DNA from: Lacticaseibacillus yichunensis
Lineage (GTDB): Bacteria > Bacillota > Bacilli > Lactobacillales > Lactobacillaceae
Assembly (NCBI RefSeq): GCF_003946405.1
Contig: NZ_RHOG01000031.1
Coordinates: forward strand, 1-36,491
Direction of reading: 5' to 3'
DNA: 36,491 nt
Shown here: one piece after another, positions 6,229 through 13,159 of the stretch
Position numbering within the stretch: position 1 is the stretch's first letter
How the letters are laid out: every line of letters begins with the position of its first letter
Notes under the pieces: model-generated
Told to the model about the DNA's origin: nothing
What the model saw: only the letters and a program-made list of their open reading frames with translations
Database searches by the model: none
Made by a program: the position numbers and the translations under genes

Positions 6229-7590
6229 ATGACCGAGACTGCGACCCCCAAGCGCTTTGATGCGCAGATCGTCAAACTATTGATTTTGCGCTTCGCCGGC
6301 ACGTTCGGTAGTGGCATGTTGTCGTTTGCCATTGGCCTGTACATCCTGCGCCGCACCGGCTCTGCCTTATCGATGGGCATCAGTCTCATCACCGGGCCCC
6401 TGGTGGCGGTGGTGCTCACGCCATTTGTCGGCTATGTAGTCGACACGATGGCGCACCGCAAGATCATGATCGCCGCGCAGATCACGACCAGTCTTGGGCT
6501 CTTGGCGTTTGCGCTAGTCTTTCACGCATGGCCGGCGCAATATTATCCGGAGTTGATCGGGCTGATCATCGTTTTGCAGATCACCGACAATTTTCTGGGA
6601 ACGGCGCTGACGGCGAGTCTGATTCAATTGTTCCCGACGAGCCGCCTGCAACAGGTCAACTCACTCAATCAGTCGATCAGCTCGCTGGCCACGTTCCTAG
6701 CGCCGATCTTGGGTGCGCTGGTGTACACCGTGGTCTCGATCGATGTGTTCGCCTTGATCGAGATCGGCTTTGAGCTGGTCGAGCTGGCCTGCATCATGCT
6801 GTTGAAGTTTCAGCCGGTGGCAACCGAGGGCCGCACCGACATGCCTGACCCTACCGTGACGCCTGCCCCTGCCCCTGATCCCGACCCTGCCCCGCGCGAA
6901 TCCGTCTGGGCAAATTTTCGCACCGGGTTTCACTACCTGGCCAATCAGCGGCTGATGTTATTGCTGTCACTGTCCTCGGCGGCGATCAACTTCTTTTTTG
7001 CCTCGCTGAACGTGGGCCTGCCCTATCTGCTGGTCCACACCTTGAAGCTGTCGAACCCGCAATATGGCGTGACCGATGCGGGCTTTGCGGTCGGCATGTT
7101 CGCTGGGGGCCTCCTGCTGTCCGTCCTGCATTTTCGCCATCACCCGATTCTGATCTCCTTTCGCTTCATCGCCTTGATGGGCGGCCTGCTGATGCTCAAC
7201 GGCCTGCCGCTTCTTTTCCACTGGCCAAACGCGGTCAACGTGCTGTTTTACCTCGCGCTGAACGTGGCCAGCGGCGTGATGGTCGTCCTGATCAACACCC
7301 CGATCGGCACCTTGATGCAGCAGCTGATTCCCGCTGATCTCCAAGGCCGCGTTTTCTCGCTGCAAGGGATGATGTCGACCCTCCTCAATCCAGTGGGGAC
7401 CCTGTTCTTCGGGATGCTCTTTGACCGCATCGCAGCCGGCCCGATCTTTGGCGTCACCGGCCTGATCCTGGTCAGCTTGACCCTTACCATCATCGCCCAG
7501 ATGAGCCGGGAAAAATTGCTTGAGCGGCCTGAAAATCAGGTGCCCGAACCGGCCGCGGAATCAGTTACCGAGTCAGCCGCCGAAGCGTGA
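6229..7590 (+). CDS. MFS transporter, probable drug or metabolite exporter
   Basis: A 453-residue major facilitator with about 12 hydrophobic helices. MFS motif A is in the second to third helix loop (GYVVDTMAHRK), and a hydrophilic Pro/Asp/Glu-rich central loop (around DPTVTPAPAPDPDPAP) separates the two halves. The type corresponds to the MefA/macrolide-exporter-like MFS proteins of Firmicutes. The C-terminus is Glu/Ala-rich and cytoplasmic. I prefer ATG 6229 to GTG 6220 because GAAAGAAG is then correctly spaced. It lies 32 bp behind the LiaF-like gene and could be co-transcribed with the LytTR operon. Substrate unknown. Confidence 0.88.
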   Translation: MTETATPKRFDAQIVKLLILRFAGTFGSGMLSFAIGLYILRRTGSALSMGISLITGPLVAVVLTPFVGYVVDTMAHRKIMIAAQITTSLGLLAFALVFHAWPAQYYPELIGLIIVLQITDNFLGTALTASLIQLFPTSRLQQVNSLNQSISSLATFLAPILGALVYTVVSIDVFALIEIGFELVELACIMLLKFQPVATEGRTDMPDPTVTPAPAPDPDPAPRESVWANFRTGFHYLANQRLMLLLSLSSAAINFFFASLNVGLPYLLVHTLKLSNPQYGVTDAGFAVGMFAGGLLLSVLHFRHHPILISFRFIALMGGLLMLNGLPLLFHWPNAVNVLFYLALNVASGVMVVLINTPIGTLMQQLIPADLQGRVFSLQGMMSTLLNPVGTLFFGMLFDRIAAGPIFGVTGLILVSLTLTIIAQMSREKLLERPENQVPEPAAESVTESAAEA

Positions 7591-7630
7591 GTAGAAACAC
7601 TGCCCGGCACTGAAGTTATTCCCCTAAACA

Positions 7631-7668
7631 AAAACCAGCGATCGCATGCACGTGCGATCGCTGGTTTT
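7631..7668. terminator. Bidirectional Rho-independent terminator
   Basis: A perfect 16-bp inverted repeat (7631-7646 and 7653-7668, AAAACCAGCGATCGCA) with a 6-nt loop lies between the convergent MFS and nrdD genes. T-runs are present on both strands. Confidence 0.95.
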
Positions 7669-7671
7669 GTA

Positions 7672-9858
7672 TTACGCTTGGCCGGCCAAATTGTCGTTGC
7701 CGAGCACAAGATGTTTCTTGCGATGAATGATTTCTTCCTGGCGTCCGTGCACCATCGGCCGCTTGTTCGGGTTGCCGAGGTAGCCGCACAGCCGCTTGAC
7801 GACATCACAGGTGTCCGGGTTGTGATTGCCGCATTGCGGGCATTCGTACCCTTTTTCCGTCGCCTTGAACTCGCCCTTGAAGCCGCACTCGAAGCACTGA
7901 TCGATCGGCGTGTTGGTGCCCAGGTAGCCGATCTTGTCGTAGGCGTAGTCCCACACGGCTTCCAGCGCCTTCGGATTTTGCTTGAGGTTCGGATATTCGC
8001 AGTAGTGGATGAACCCACCGGAACAATACTGCGGGTAATCTTTTTCAAAATCGAGCTTCTCAAACGGCGTCGGGGCCTTGCGCACATCATAGTGGAAGGA
8101 ATTCGTGTAATAATCCTTGTCCGTGATGTCCTTGACGACGCCGAAGCGCTTCTTATCCAGCCGCGCAAACGTGTCGGTCAGGCTTTCAGACGGCGTGCCG
8201 TACACGGAAAAATGATAGCCGTATTCCTTTTCCCAGGCGACACAATGGTCATACAGATCCTTGACGACAGCCAGCGAAAAAGCCTTCGCATCCGGATTCT
8301 TTTCCCAGTCCGAGCCGTAAAAGACGGTGCCAACTTCATACAGGCCGATGTAGCCCAGAGACACGGTGGCGCGGGAATTCTTGAACAGCTCGTCGACTTT
8401 CTGGTCGTCGTTCAGCCGCTTACCGAAGGCGCCATACTTGTAAAGAATCGGCGCGGACTCCGGCGTGGCCTGCTTGGCGCGTTCCACCTTATAGACCAGG
8501 CCTTCCTTACAGATGGCGAGGCGCTGTTCGAGAATGTCCCAGAACTTCTTTTGATTCCCCTTGGACTCCATCGCGATCCGCGGCAGGTTCAAGGTGATGA
8601 CGCCAAGGTTCATGCGGCCGGCGTTAACTTCCTTGCCGGTCTCCGGATCCTGCCAGCCTTGCAGGAAGGAGCGGCATCCCATCGGCGCCTTGAACGAACC
8701 GGTCAAGTCGACGATCTTATCGTAGGACAGCACATCCGGGTACATCCGCTTGGTCGCACATTCCAGGGCGAGCTGCTTGACGTCGTAATTTGGATCCTCG
8801 GGATTCAGGTTGAGCCCCCGCTTGAGGGTGAAGACCAGCTTCGGGAAGATCGCGGTGCGTTTTTCCTTGCCAAGGCCGGCAATGCGGATCTTCAGGATGT
8901 CTTTTTGAATCTCGCGTTCGATCCAGCTGGTCCCAAGCCCGAAACCCACCGTCACAAAAGGCGTTTGACCTTGCGTTGAATACAAGGTGTTGACCTGGTA
9001 TTCCAGCGTCTGCAGGGCGTCGTAAATATCTTTTTTGGTCCGCTCCTTGGCAAACTTCTCCGCCGCGGCTTCATCGATCGGCAGCGTCTGGGCCTCCGCC
9101 AAGTGTTTTTGATAATTCTTCTCGGCAAACGGCGCCAGCACTTCATCGGTGCGGTCCGACGAGCACCCGCCATACTGAGAGCTGGCGACGTTCGCAATGA
9201 TCTGGGTCATCTGGGTGACGGCGACCTGAATCGAATGTGCCGCTTCGACTTCGGCGTTCCCGATGCAAAAACCGTGCGTCAGCATTTCCTTGAAGTCGAT
9301 CAGACAGCAATTGGTCTCAGCCATGTATGGCGTGTAGTCGAGGTCATGCCAATGGATATCGCCGCGCAGATGGGCATTGGCAACGGCAGGCGGCAGCATT
9401 TTCAGCCCGATTGCCTTGGCCACGGCCCCGGCGGTCAGATCCCGTTGCGTGGAAAAAACGCGGGAGTCTTTGTTGGCATTTTCGTGGACAACACTGGAAT
9501 CGCGGTCAAGCAGACGCTGGACGTTGTAATTGACGTCGGACTTCTTGCTGCGCTCGATGTCGCGCTGGACGCGATAATCCGTGTAGGCCTTGCCCCACTC
9601 GTACTGATGGGCATCCAGCAACGCCTGTTCAACGATACTCTGGACTTCCGGGATACGGACGTCTTTTGCAAAACGCTCACAGATCGTGGCGACGGCGTCA
9701 TCCGAGATCTGATCGATCAGATGATAATCCGCCGGGGTCAGCTCGCCATCGACCGCACGTGCGGCCTTAATGATCGCGTTGGTGATCTTCTGCTGGTCGA
9801 AGTCGACACTCCGCCCGTCGCGCTTTTTCACATTGATTTTTACCTTGAGATCGATCAT
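7672..9858 (-). CDS. nrdD: Anaerobic ribonucleoside-triphosphate reductase (class III)
   Basis: The enzyme reduces NTPs to dNTPs under anoxia using a glycyl radical. An ATP-cone-like segment (KKRDGRSVDFDQQKITNAI) is at the N-terminus. The C-terminus has the four-cysteine zinc site (CFECGFK, then CPQCGNHNPDTCD) and the glycyl radical loop RLCGYLG. Length is about 728 residues, normal for the family. I used ATG 9858; GTG 9867 is three codons upstream and possible. The activase gene nrdG, often adjacent, is absent here: the gene ends at a bidirectional terminator shared with the MFS gene. The promoter region carries NrdR-box-like sites (see 9890-9963). Confidence 0.97.
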   Translation of the reverse strand: MIDLKVKINVKKRDGRSVDFDQQKITNAIIKAARAVDGELTPADYHLIDQISDDAVATICERFAKDVRIPEVQSIVEQALLDAHQYEWGKAYTDYRVQRDIERSKKSDVNYNVQRLLDRDSSVVHENANKDSRVFSTQRDLTAGAVAKAIGLKMLPPAVANAHLRGDIHWHDLDYTPYMAETNCCLIDFKEMLTHGFCIGNAEVEAAHSIQVAVTQMTQIIANVASSQYGGCSSDRTDEVLAPFAEKNYQKHLAEAQTLPIDEAAAEKFAKERTKKDIYDALQTLEYQVNTLYSTQGQTPFVTVGFGLGTSWIEREIQKDILKIRIAGLGKEKRTAIFPKLVFTLKRGLNLNPEDPNYDVKQLALECATKRMYPDVLSYDKIVDLTGSFKAPMGCRSFLQGWQDPETGKEVNAGRMNLGVITLNLPRIAMESKGNQKKFWDILEQRLAICKEGLVYKVERAKQATPESAPILYKYGAFGKRLNDDQKVDELFKNSRATVSLGYIGLYEVGTVFYGSDWEKNPDAKAFSLAVVKDLYDHCVAWEKEYGYHFSVYGTPSESLTDTFARLDKKRFGVVKDITDKDYYTNSFHYDVRKAPTPFEKLDFEKDYPQYCSGGFIHYCEYPNLKQNPKALEAVWDYAYDKIGYLGTNTPIDQCFECGFKGEFKATEKGYECPQCGNHNPDTCDVVKRLCGYLGNPNKRPMVHGRQEEIIHRKKHLVLGNDNLAGQA

Positions 9859-9889
9859 GGCACTCACTCGCTTTCAAACTGATAGACTC

Positions 9890-9963
9890 AGTATAGCACG
9901 CGACACCCCCTAGATATAGTGGCGAGTATTGGAAAAATTATGTCTGCCGGCCATATATTGCGT
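9890..9963 (-). promoter_or_regulatory. nrdD promoter with two candidate NrdR boxes
   Basis: The -10 is TATACT (9895-9890, minus strand). Two 16-bp windows resemble the NrdR consensus acaCwAtATaTwgtgt: 9907-9922 (12 of 16 by my alignment) and 9948-9963 (11 of 16). They start 41 bp apart, about four helical turns. The promoter-proximal box covers the -35 position, as expected for repression. NrdR control of nrd genes is established in many bacteria; the assignment here is by inspection only. Confidence 0.5.
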
Positions 9964-10059
9964 GTTGTTCGATTGTATCGTGCACTGTTCATTCAGGCAA
10001 AAAACGCGTGTGTTCGCGCTTTGGCCCGCTCAGTCCTGCGACTGATTTTACCGGACTGA

Positions 10060-10089
10060 TACAGTTACGCAGAAGGATTTTGCTATAAT
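10060..10089 (+). promoter_or_regulatory. Promoter of the small hydrophobic protein gene
   Basis: A perfect TATAAT is at 10084-10089, with only a weak -35 (TACAGT at 10060-10065, 18-bp spacing). The transcript would start about 30 bp before the GAAAGGAG ribosome binding site. Confidence 0.55.
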
Positions 10090-10127
10090 AGAGACAACAG
10101 AAATTTATTTACGAAAGGAGAACACTC

Positions 10128-10298
10128 ATGTCAAAATCTCAACTCCAGCAGTTGCTCACCTGGGTCGTCATCATCATCTTGGCGCTGGTCCTGTTGCCAT
10201 TCGTCGGCTCCGTGATCGGCCTGATCATCAAAGTCATCCTGTTTCTCGCCATTGTCGCCGGCCTGTACTGGGCTTATGTCACCTTCATCAAGAAGTAA
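10128..10298 (+). CDS. 56-residue hydrophobic protein
   Basis: This small gene starts MSKSQLQQLL and ends TFIKK. Its body is two hydrophobic helices (around WVVIIILALVLLPFVG and VIGLIIKVILFLAIVAGLYWAYV), so it should be a two-span membrane hairpin with a Lys-ended tail. It has its own strong -10, an excellent RBS (GAAAGGAGAACACTC before ATG) and its own terminator, so it is a real independent unit. Function is not recognised. Confidence 0.8.
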   Translation: MSKSQLQQLLTWVVIIILALVLLPFVGSVIGLIIKVILFLAIVAGLYWAYVTFIKK

Positions 10299-10303
10299 GT
10301 TGG

Positions 10304-10330
10304 AAAGCGAAGTTTGGGCTTCGCTTTTTT
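10304..10330 (+). terminator. Rho-independent terminator
   Basis: AAAGCGAAG (10304-10312) pairs with CTTCGCTTT (10319-10327) and is followed by T residues. It ends the small membrane protein gene. Confidence 0.92.
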
Positions 10331-10388
10331 GATTCCTGGGTGGGACGGCGGTACGTATTCGTTTTTCCGGTGTCACCCTGACCGTCCC
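10331..10388 (+). repeat. Short degenerate member of the terminator-linked repeat family
   Basis: Directly after the T-run the sequence reads GATTCCTGGGTGGG, matching the junction GATTC(C)AGGGTG found at 4420, 20784 and 25823. GGGACGG (10342-10348) pairs with CCGTCCC (10382-10388), giving one hairpin. Only a single short unit is present. Confidence 0.4.
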
Positions 10389-10403
10389 CGTATTCGTCTA
10401 ACC

Positions 10404-10476
10404 AAAAAGCCACCCGCCGACATCCGCCGCCTCGATCCTCAAGATCAAAGTAGCCGCACATCAGCGCGTGGCTTTT
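10404..10476 (-). terminator. Probable terminator of asnB
   Basis: On the minus strand AAAAGCCAC and GTGGCTTTTT pair across a long internal segment of about 55 nt, and the distal arm ends in a T-run. The long loop makes it less certain than the other terminators. Confidence 0.5.
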
Positions 10477-10495
10477 CATTTACCTGTTCACTTCA

Positions 10496-12454
10496 TCAGA
10501 TCAGCTTGCCGCTATCCATCAACGCCTTCACATCCGGCTGCACATGCTCATATTTTGCGAGTGTGTTGTCCCAGTCGATGAAGTAGAGCTTGTACCAGGT
10601 CAGGAATGTGTACACAGTCCAGAGCTGGCGGCGCGCATCGACCTTTTCATCAAAATTGTCCTGCAAGAGCTGGACCAACTGCTTCTGATCGAACAGGTCA
10701 GCGACCCAGTCTTCCTTAAACAGCGCGCGCACCTGGTCGCAGTAGTCGGCCTCGCGCAGCCACGTCTTCACCGGCACTGGGAAGCCGAGCTTCGGGCGGT
10801 TGGCCCAGTCGGCTGGCAGATGCTTGCCCGCAGCTTTACGGAAGGCATACTTGGTGTCTTTCGTATTCAGCAGCATTTTGCTTGGAATGCTGTTAGCAAG
10901 CTCCGCGACATCGCGGTCGAGGAACGGGACGCGCAGCTCCAGCGAGTGCGCCATCGAGATCTTGTCGGCCTTTTGCAAAATGTCGTTGAGCATGAAGTGA
11001 TGCAGATCGATGTATTGCATCTGCTTGACCGGCTCTGCATCCTGGACCTTGGCAAAATCGGCCTGATACATCTGATGCACGGTGTGGTCATTTTGGTACT
11101 TGGCCTGCAGGATGCCATTGGCCTGATCCGAGGTAAAAATCGTTGGCTGGTCCGGATCATAGATCACGGATTCGCCGACATAATACTCAGATGGGGCGGC
11201 CGTCCAGGTATAGAGATGTACTTTGCCAGGGAACGCTGGCAGTTTTTTGATTCCACGCCCCAGCGAATGGCGAATCCCCCGCGGCAGTTTGCGCAAGCCG
11301 CTCGCGAAGACCTTCACCACCATTTTTTTCGTGTGCATGCCGTAGTTGACATAGCCGGCGAACAGCTCGTCGGCGCCTTCCCCGGACAGCACCACCGTGA
11401 CCTTGCGCCGGGCAAGTTGGCACAGGTACCACAACGGAATGACCGACGGATTGCCATCCGGTTCGTCCATGTGATATTGCATCTCAGCGAAGTCACGGAA
11501 GGCGTCATCGCCGGTGACCGTGATCTCGTTGAAGTTCAGCCCGTTGTCATCGGCCAGCTCCTTGGCCACACTCGCCTCGTTGAACGGCCCGTTGTCAAAA
11601 TTGACACTGAACACTTCTTTTGGCTTGAGCACCGAGGTCACGTAAGAGGAATCCACCCCTTCAGACAGAAAACTGCCCACCGGCACATCGGCAATGTTGT
11701 GCAGATGGACCGAATCGACGACCGTTTTATCGATTGCCTCAACCGTCGCCTCTTCATCACGCTTTTGATCGATGTCGTACTTGGCATCCCAATATTCGTG
11801 GATCTGCATCTCGTTGTCGTGGAACTCGAACCAGTGACCGGCCGGGAATTTATACACGCCCTTGAAGAAGGTCTCGTTCATATCGTTGTACTGATTCATC
11901 AGATACGGCTTGACCGCTTCCGTGTTGAGTTCCTTCTTGAAATTCGGATGCTTCAAAAACGCCTTGATCTCGGAGCCAACGATGAAGGTCTGGCCTTCGT
12001 GATAATAGTAAAGTGGCTTGATGCCGAAAAAGTCGCGGGCACCAAACAACGTCTTCTTATTTTCGTCCCACAGCAGATAGGCGAACATCCCGCGCACACG
12101 GCTGAGCGTGCCGGCCATCCCCCATTCCTCATACCCGTGCAGTAAAACTTCCGTATCAGCCTTCGTGCGGAACACATGCCCCTTCGCCAGCAACTCTTCG
12201 CGTAGGCTTTGATAGTTGTAGATCTCACCATTGAACGTGATCACCACAGAATTGTCTTCATTATACAGTGGCTGTGCCCCACCCTTTAGATCGATGATAC
12301 TCAGGCGGCAAAAGCCCATCGCGAGCTCTGAATTGATATATTCCCCGCCGCCCTGCACATTTGGGCCGCGATGACGGATCATTTCCATCATCGCATTGAT
12401 CGTCCCTTTTTTGTCCAGCACGGTCGGGTCGTTAAATGTGATAATGCCACACAT
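10496..12454 (-). CDS. asnB: Asparagine synthase (glutamine-hydrolysing)
   Basis: Two-domain AsnB of 652 residues that makes asparagine from aspartate, glutamine and ATP. The N-terminal class II glutaminase starts MCGIITF with catalytic Cys2 and has RLSIID, FNGEIYNY and KADTEVLLHG. The C-terminal synthetase domain has the pyrophosphate loop SEGVDSS, where most members read SGGVDSS. The frame is open upstream to 12523, but Cys2 must be N-terminal, and AAGGAGG precedes the ATG at 12454. A sigma-A promoter is visible (12495-12523). There is no room for a T-box leader, since the transcribed leader is short. Alternative: this sub-family can also amidate cell-wall precursors, but nothing nearby supports that. 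Confidence 0.95.
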   Translation of the reverse strand: MCGIITFNDPTVLDKKGTINAMMEMIRHRGPNVQGGGEYINSELAMGFCRLSIIDLKGGAQPLYNEDNSVVITFNGEIYNYQSLREELLAKGHVFRTKADTEVLLHGYEEWGMAGTLSRVRGMFAYLLWDENKKTLFGARDFFGIKPLYYYHEGQTFIVGSEIKAFLKHPNFKKELNTEAVKPYLMNQYNDMNETFFKGVYKFPAGHWFEFHDNEMQIHEYWDAKYDIDQKRDEEATVEAIDKTVVDSVHLHNIADVPVGSFLSEGVDSSYVTSVLKPKEVFSVNFDNGPFNEASVAKELADDNGLNFNEITVTGDDAFRDFAEMQYHMDEPDGNPSVIPLWYLCQLARRKVTVVLSGEGADELFAGYVNYGMHTKKMVVKVFASGLRKLPRGIRHSLGRGIKKLPAFPGKVHLYTWTAAPSEYYVGESVIYDPDQPTIFTSDQANGILQAKYQNDHTVHQMYQADFAKVQDAEPVKQMQYIDLHHFMLNDILQKADKISMAHSLELRVPFLDRDVAELANSIPSKMLLNTKDTKYAFRKAAGKHLPADWANRPKLGFPVPVKTWLREADYCDQVRALFKEDWVADLFDQKQLVQLLQDNFDEKVDARRQLWTVYTFLTWYKLYFIDWDNTLAKYEHVQPDVKALMDSGKLI

Positions 12455-12494
12455 GTTTTTTGCCTCCTTAAGCATCCAGTCCAAGCTATGGTAA

Positions 12495-12523
12495 AGCCTA
12501 ATGAAACAGGCATTGCGTGTCAA
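12495..12523 (-). promoter_or_regulatory. asnB promoter
   Basis: On the minus strand the -35 is TTGACA (12523-12518), the spacer is 17 bp and the -10 is TAGGCT (12500-12495). The leader before the asnB ATG is about 35 nt. Confidence 0.75.
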
Positions 12524-12560
12524 GAAGGCACGCGCTTACACCCGCGAATTTTCCGAAAAA

Positions 12561-12587
12561 TAAAAAAAGCACCGCCAGCGCGATGCT
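12561..12587 (-). terminator. Terminator of the tRNA-Ala operon
   Basis: On the minus strand AGCATCGC pairs with GCGGTGCT (one wobble) and is followed by TTTTTTTA. It lies directly after the second tRNA. Confidence 0.85.
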
Positions 12588-12593
12588 ACGATC

Positions 12594-12666
12594 TGGATCC
12601 TAACGGACTTGAACCGTCGACCTCCTGCATGCCATGCAGGCGCTCTCCCAACTGAGCTAAGGACCC
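12594..12666 (-). tRNA. tRNA-Ala (anticodon GGC)
   Basis: A 73-nt cloverleaf on the minus strand. The acceptor GGGTCCT pairs with AGGATCC and contains the G3.U70 pair that identifies alanine tRNA. Anticodon stem CCTGC/GCAGG encloses loop ATGGCAT. The T loop contains TTCAAGT. The 3' CCA is not encoded. It reads GCC codons. Confidence 0.95.
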
Positions 12667-12689
12667 GAAAGGTTGATTTTTGAAGAAAA

Positions 12690-12762
12690 TGGATCCGATG
12701 AGATTCGAACTCACGACCTCTGCCATGCGAAGGCAGCGCTCTCCCAACTGAGCTACGGACCC
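12690..12762 (-). tRNA. tRNA-Ala (anticodon CGC)
   Basis: A 73-nt cloverleaf on the minus strand. The acceptor GGGTCCG/CGGATCC also has G3.U70. Anticodon stem CTGCC/GGCAG encloses loop TTCGCAT, so the anticodon is CGC. The T loop is TTCGAAT. CCA is not encoded. It is co-transcribed with the GGC isoacceptor, 23 nt apart. Confidence 0.93.
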
Positions 12763-12776
12763 AAAACACAAGTAAC

Positions 12777-12805
12777 ATTGTATCGAGAAACCGCAGCGCT
12801 GTAAA
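12777..12805 (-). promoter_or_regulatory. Promoter of the tRNA-Ala pair
   Basis: On the minus strand TTTACA (12805-12800), a 17-bp spacer and TACAAT (12782-12777) form a good sigma-A promoter about 14 bp upstream of the first tRNA. Confidence 0.8.
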
Positions 12806-12954
12806 GGACTATTTGCATAATCGGCAAAAAGGCTGGGCGGAATGAGACGCTGCCCGTTTCCATATCGTGATGCTGTCATGGGACGTCATCCCAATTGGCG
12901 GGACGCTCCTACCCTCACACAGCCGCCTGACCGCGCCACATTTGCGACGGCATC

Positions 12955-13090
12955 AAAAAAGCCGCCATTTGTCTCTGGCGGCTTCTGACGTCGGGTGATA
13001 TCCGGTGGGTGGTCGGATATCTGGTCGTACTGGAGGAGTAAAATGAAAGAGTTGGATATGGGGGTGAAATGAGTTGGGGGGCTCATTTCG
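12955..13090 (-). ncRNA. Candidate trans-acting small RNA 2, second member of the family
   Basis: Read on the minus strand, hairpin 1 is GAAATGAG/CTCATTTC with loop CCCCCCAA (13089-13066). Hairpin 2 is TACT/AGTA with loop CCTCC (13040-13028). Hairpin 3 is GATATCCG/CGGATATC with loop ACCACCCAC (13021-12997). The terminator is AAGCCGCCA/TGGCGGCTT plus six T (12984-12955). Order, spacing and loop motifs match sRNA 1, and CATTTTACTCCTCCA is nearly identical in both. Stem 1 shows a compensatory C-G to T-A change and stem 3 is wholly different yet paired. The transcript would start just before hairpin 1. It lies just 3' of an MFS gene but has its own promoter boxes. 12806-12950 shows no other feature. 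Confidence 0.65.
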
Positions 13091-13096
13091 ATTCTA

Positions 13097-13150
13097 ATGA
13101 TACCCATAAGATATGAAGATTTTGTGAACATATAGCATTTTATTTATGAA
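13097..13150 (-). promoter_or_regulatory. Promoter with three TTCACA-type repeats upstream of sRNA 2
   Basis: Minus-strand hexamers are TTCATA (13150-13145), TTCACA (13128-13123) and TTCATA (13117-13112). Spacing is 22 and 11 bp, and a -10-like TATCAT (13102-13097) lies 9 bp after the last. The geometry is identical to 4216-4269. Confidence 0.6.
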
Positions 13151-13159
13151 TTACATAAG

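Noticed and set aside
7678-8979. 433-codon + strand ORF opposite nrdD
   Set aside because: It is an antisense shadow of a strongly conserved gene in GC-rich DNA; the same holds for the long frames opposite asnB and sbcC.
12454-12590. T-box riboswitch for asnB
   Set aside because: The promoter at 12495-12523 leaves a leader of only about 35 nt, too short for a T-box.
12886-13131. 81-codon minus-strand ORF overlapping sRNA 2
   Set aside because: There is no RBS, and the codons cover hairpin stems and the terminator. The sRNA model explains the conserved parts better.
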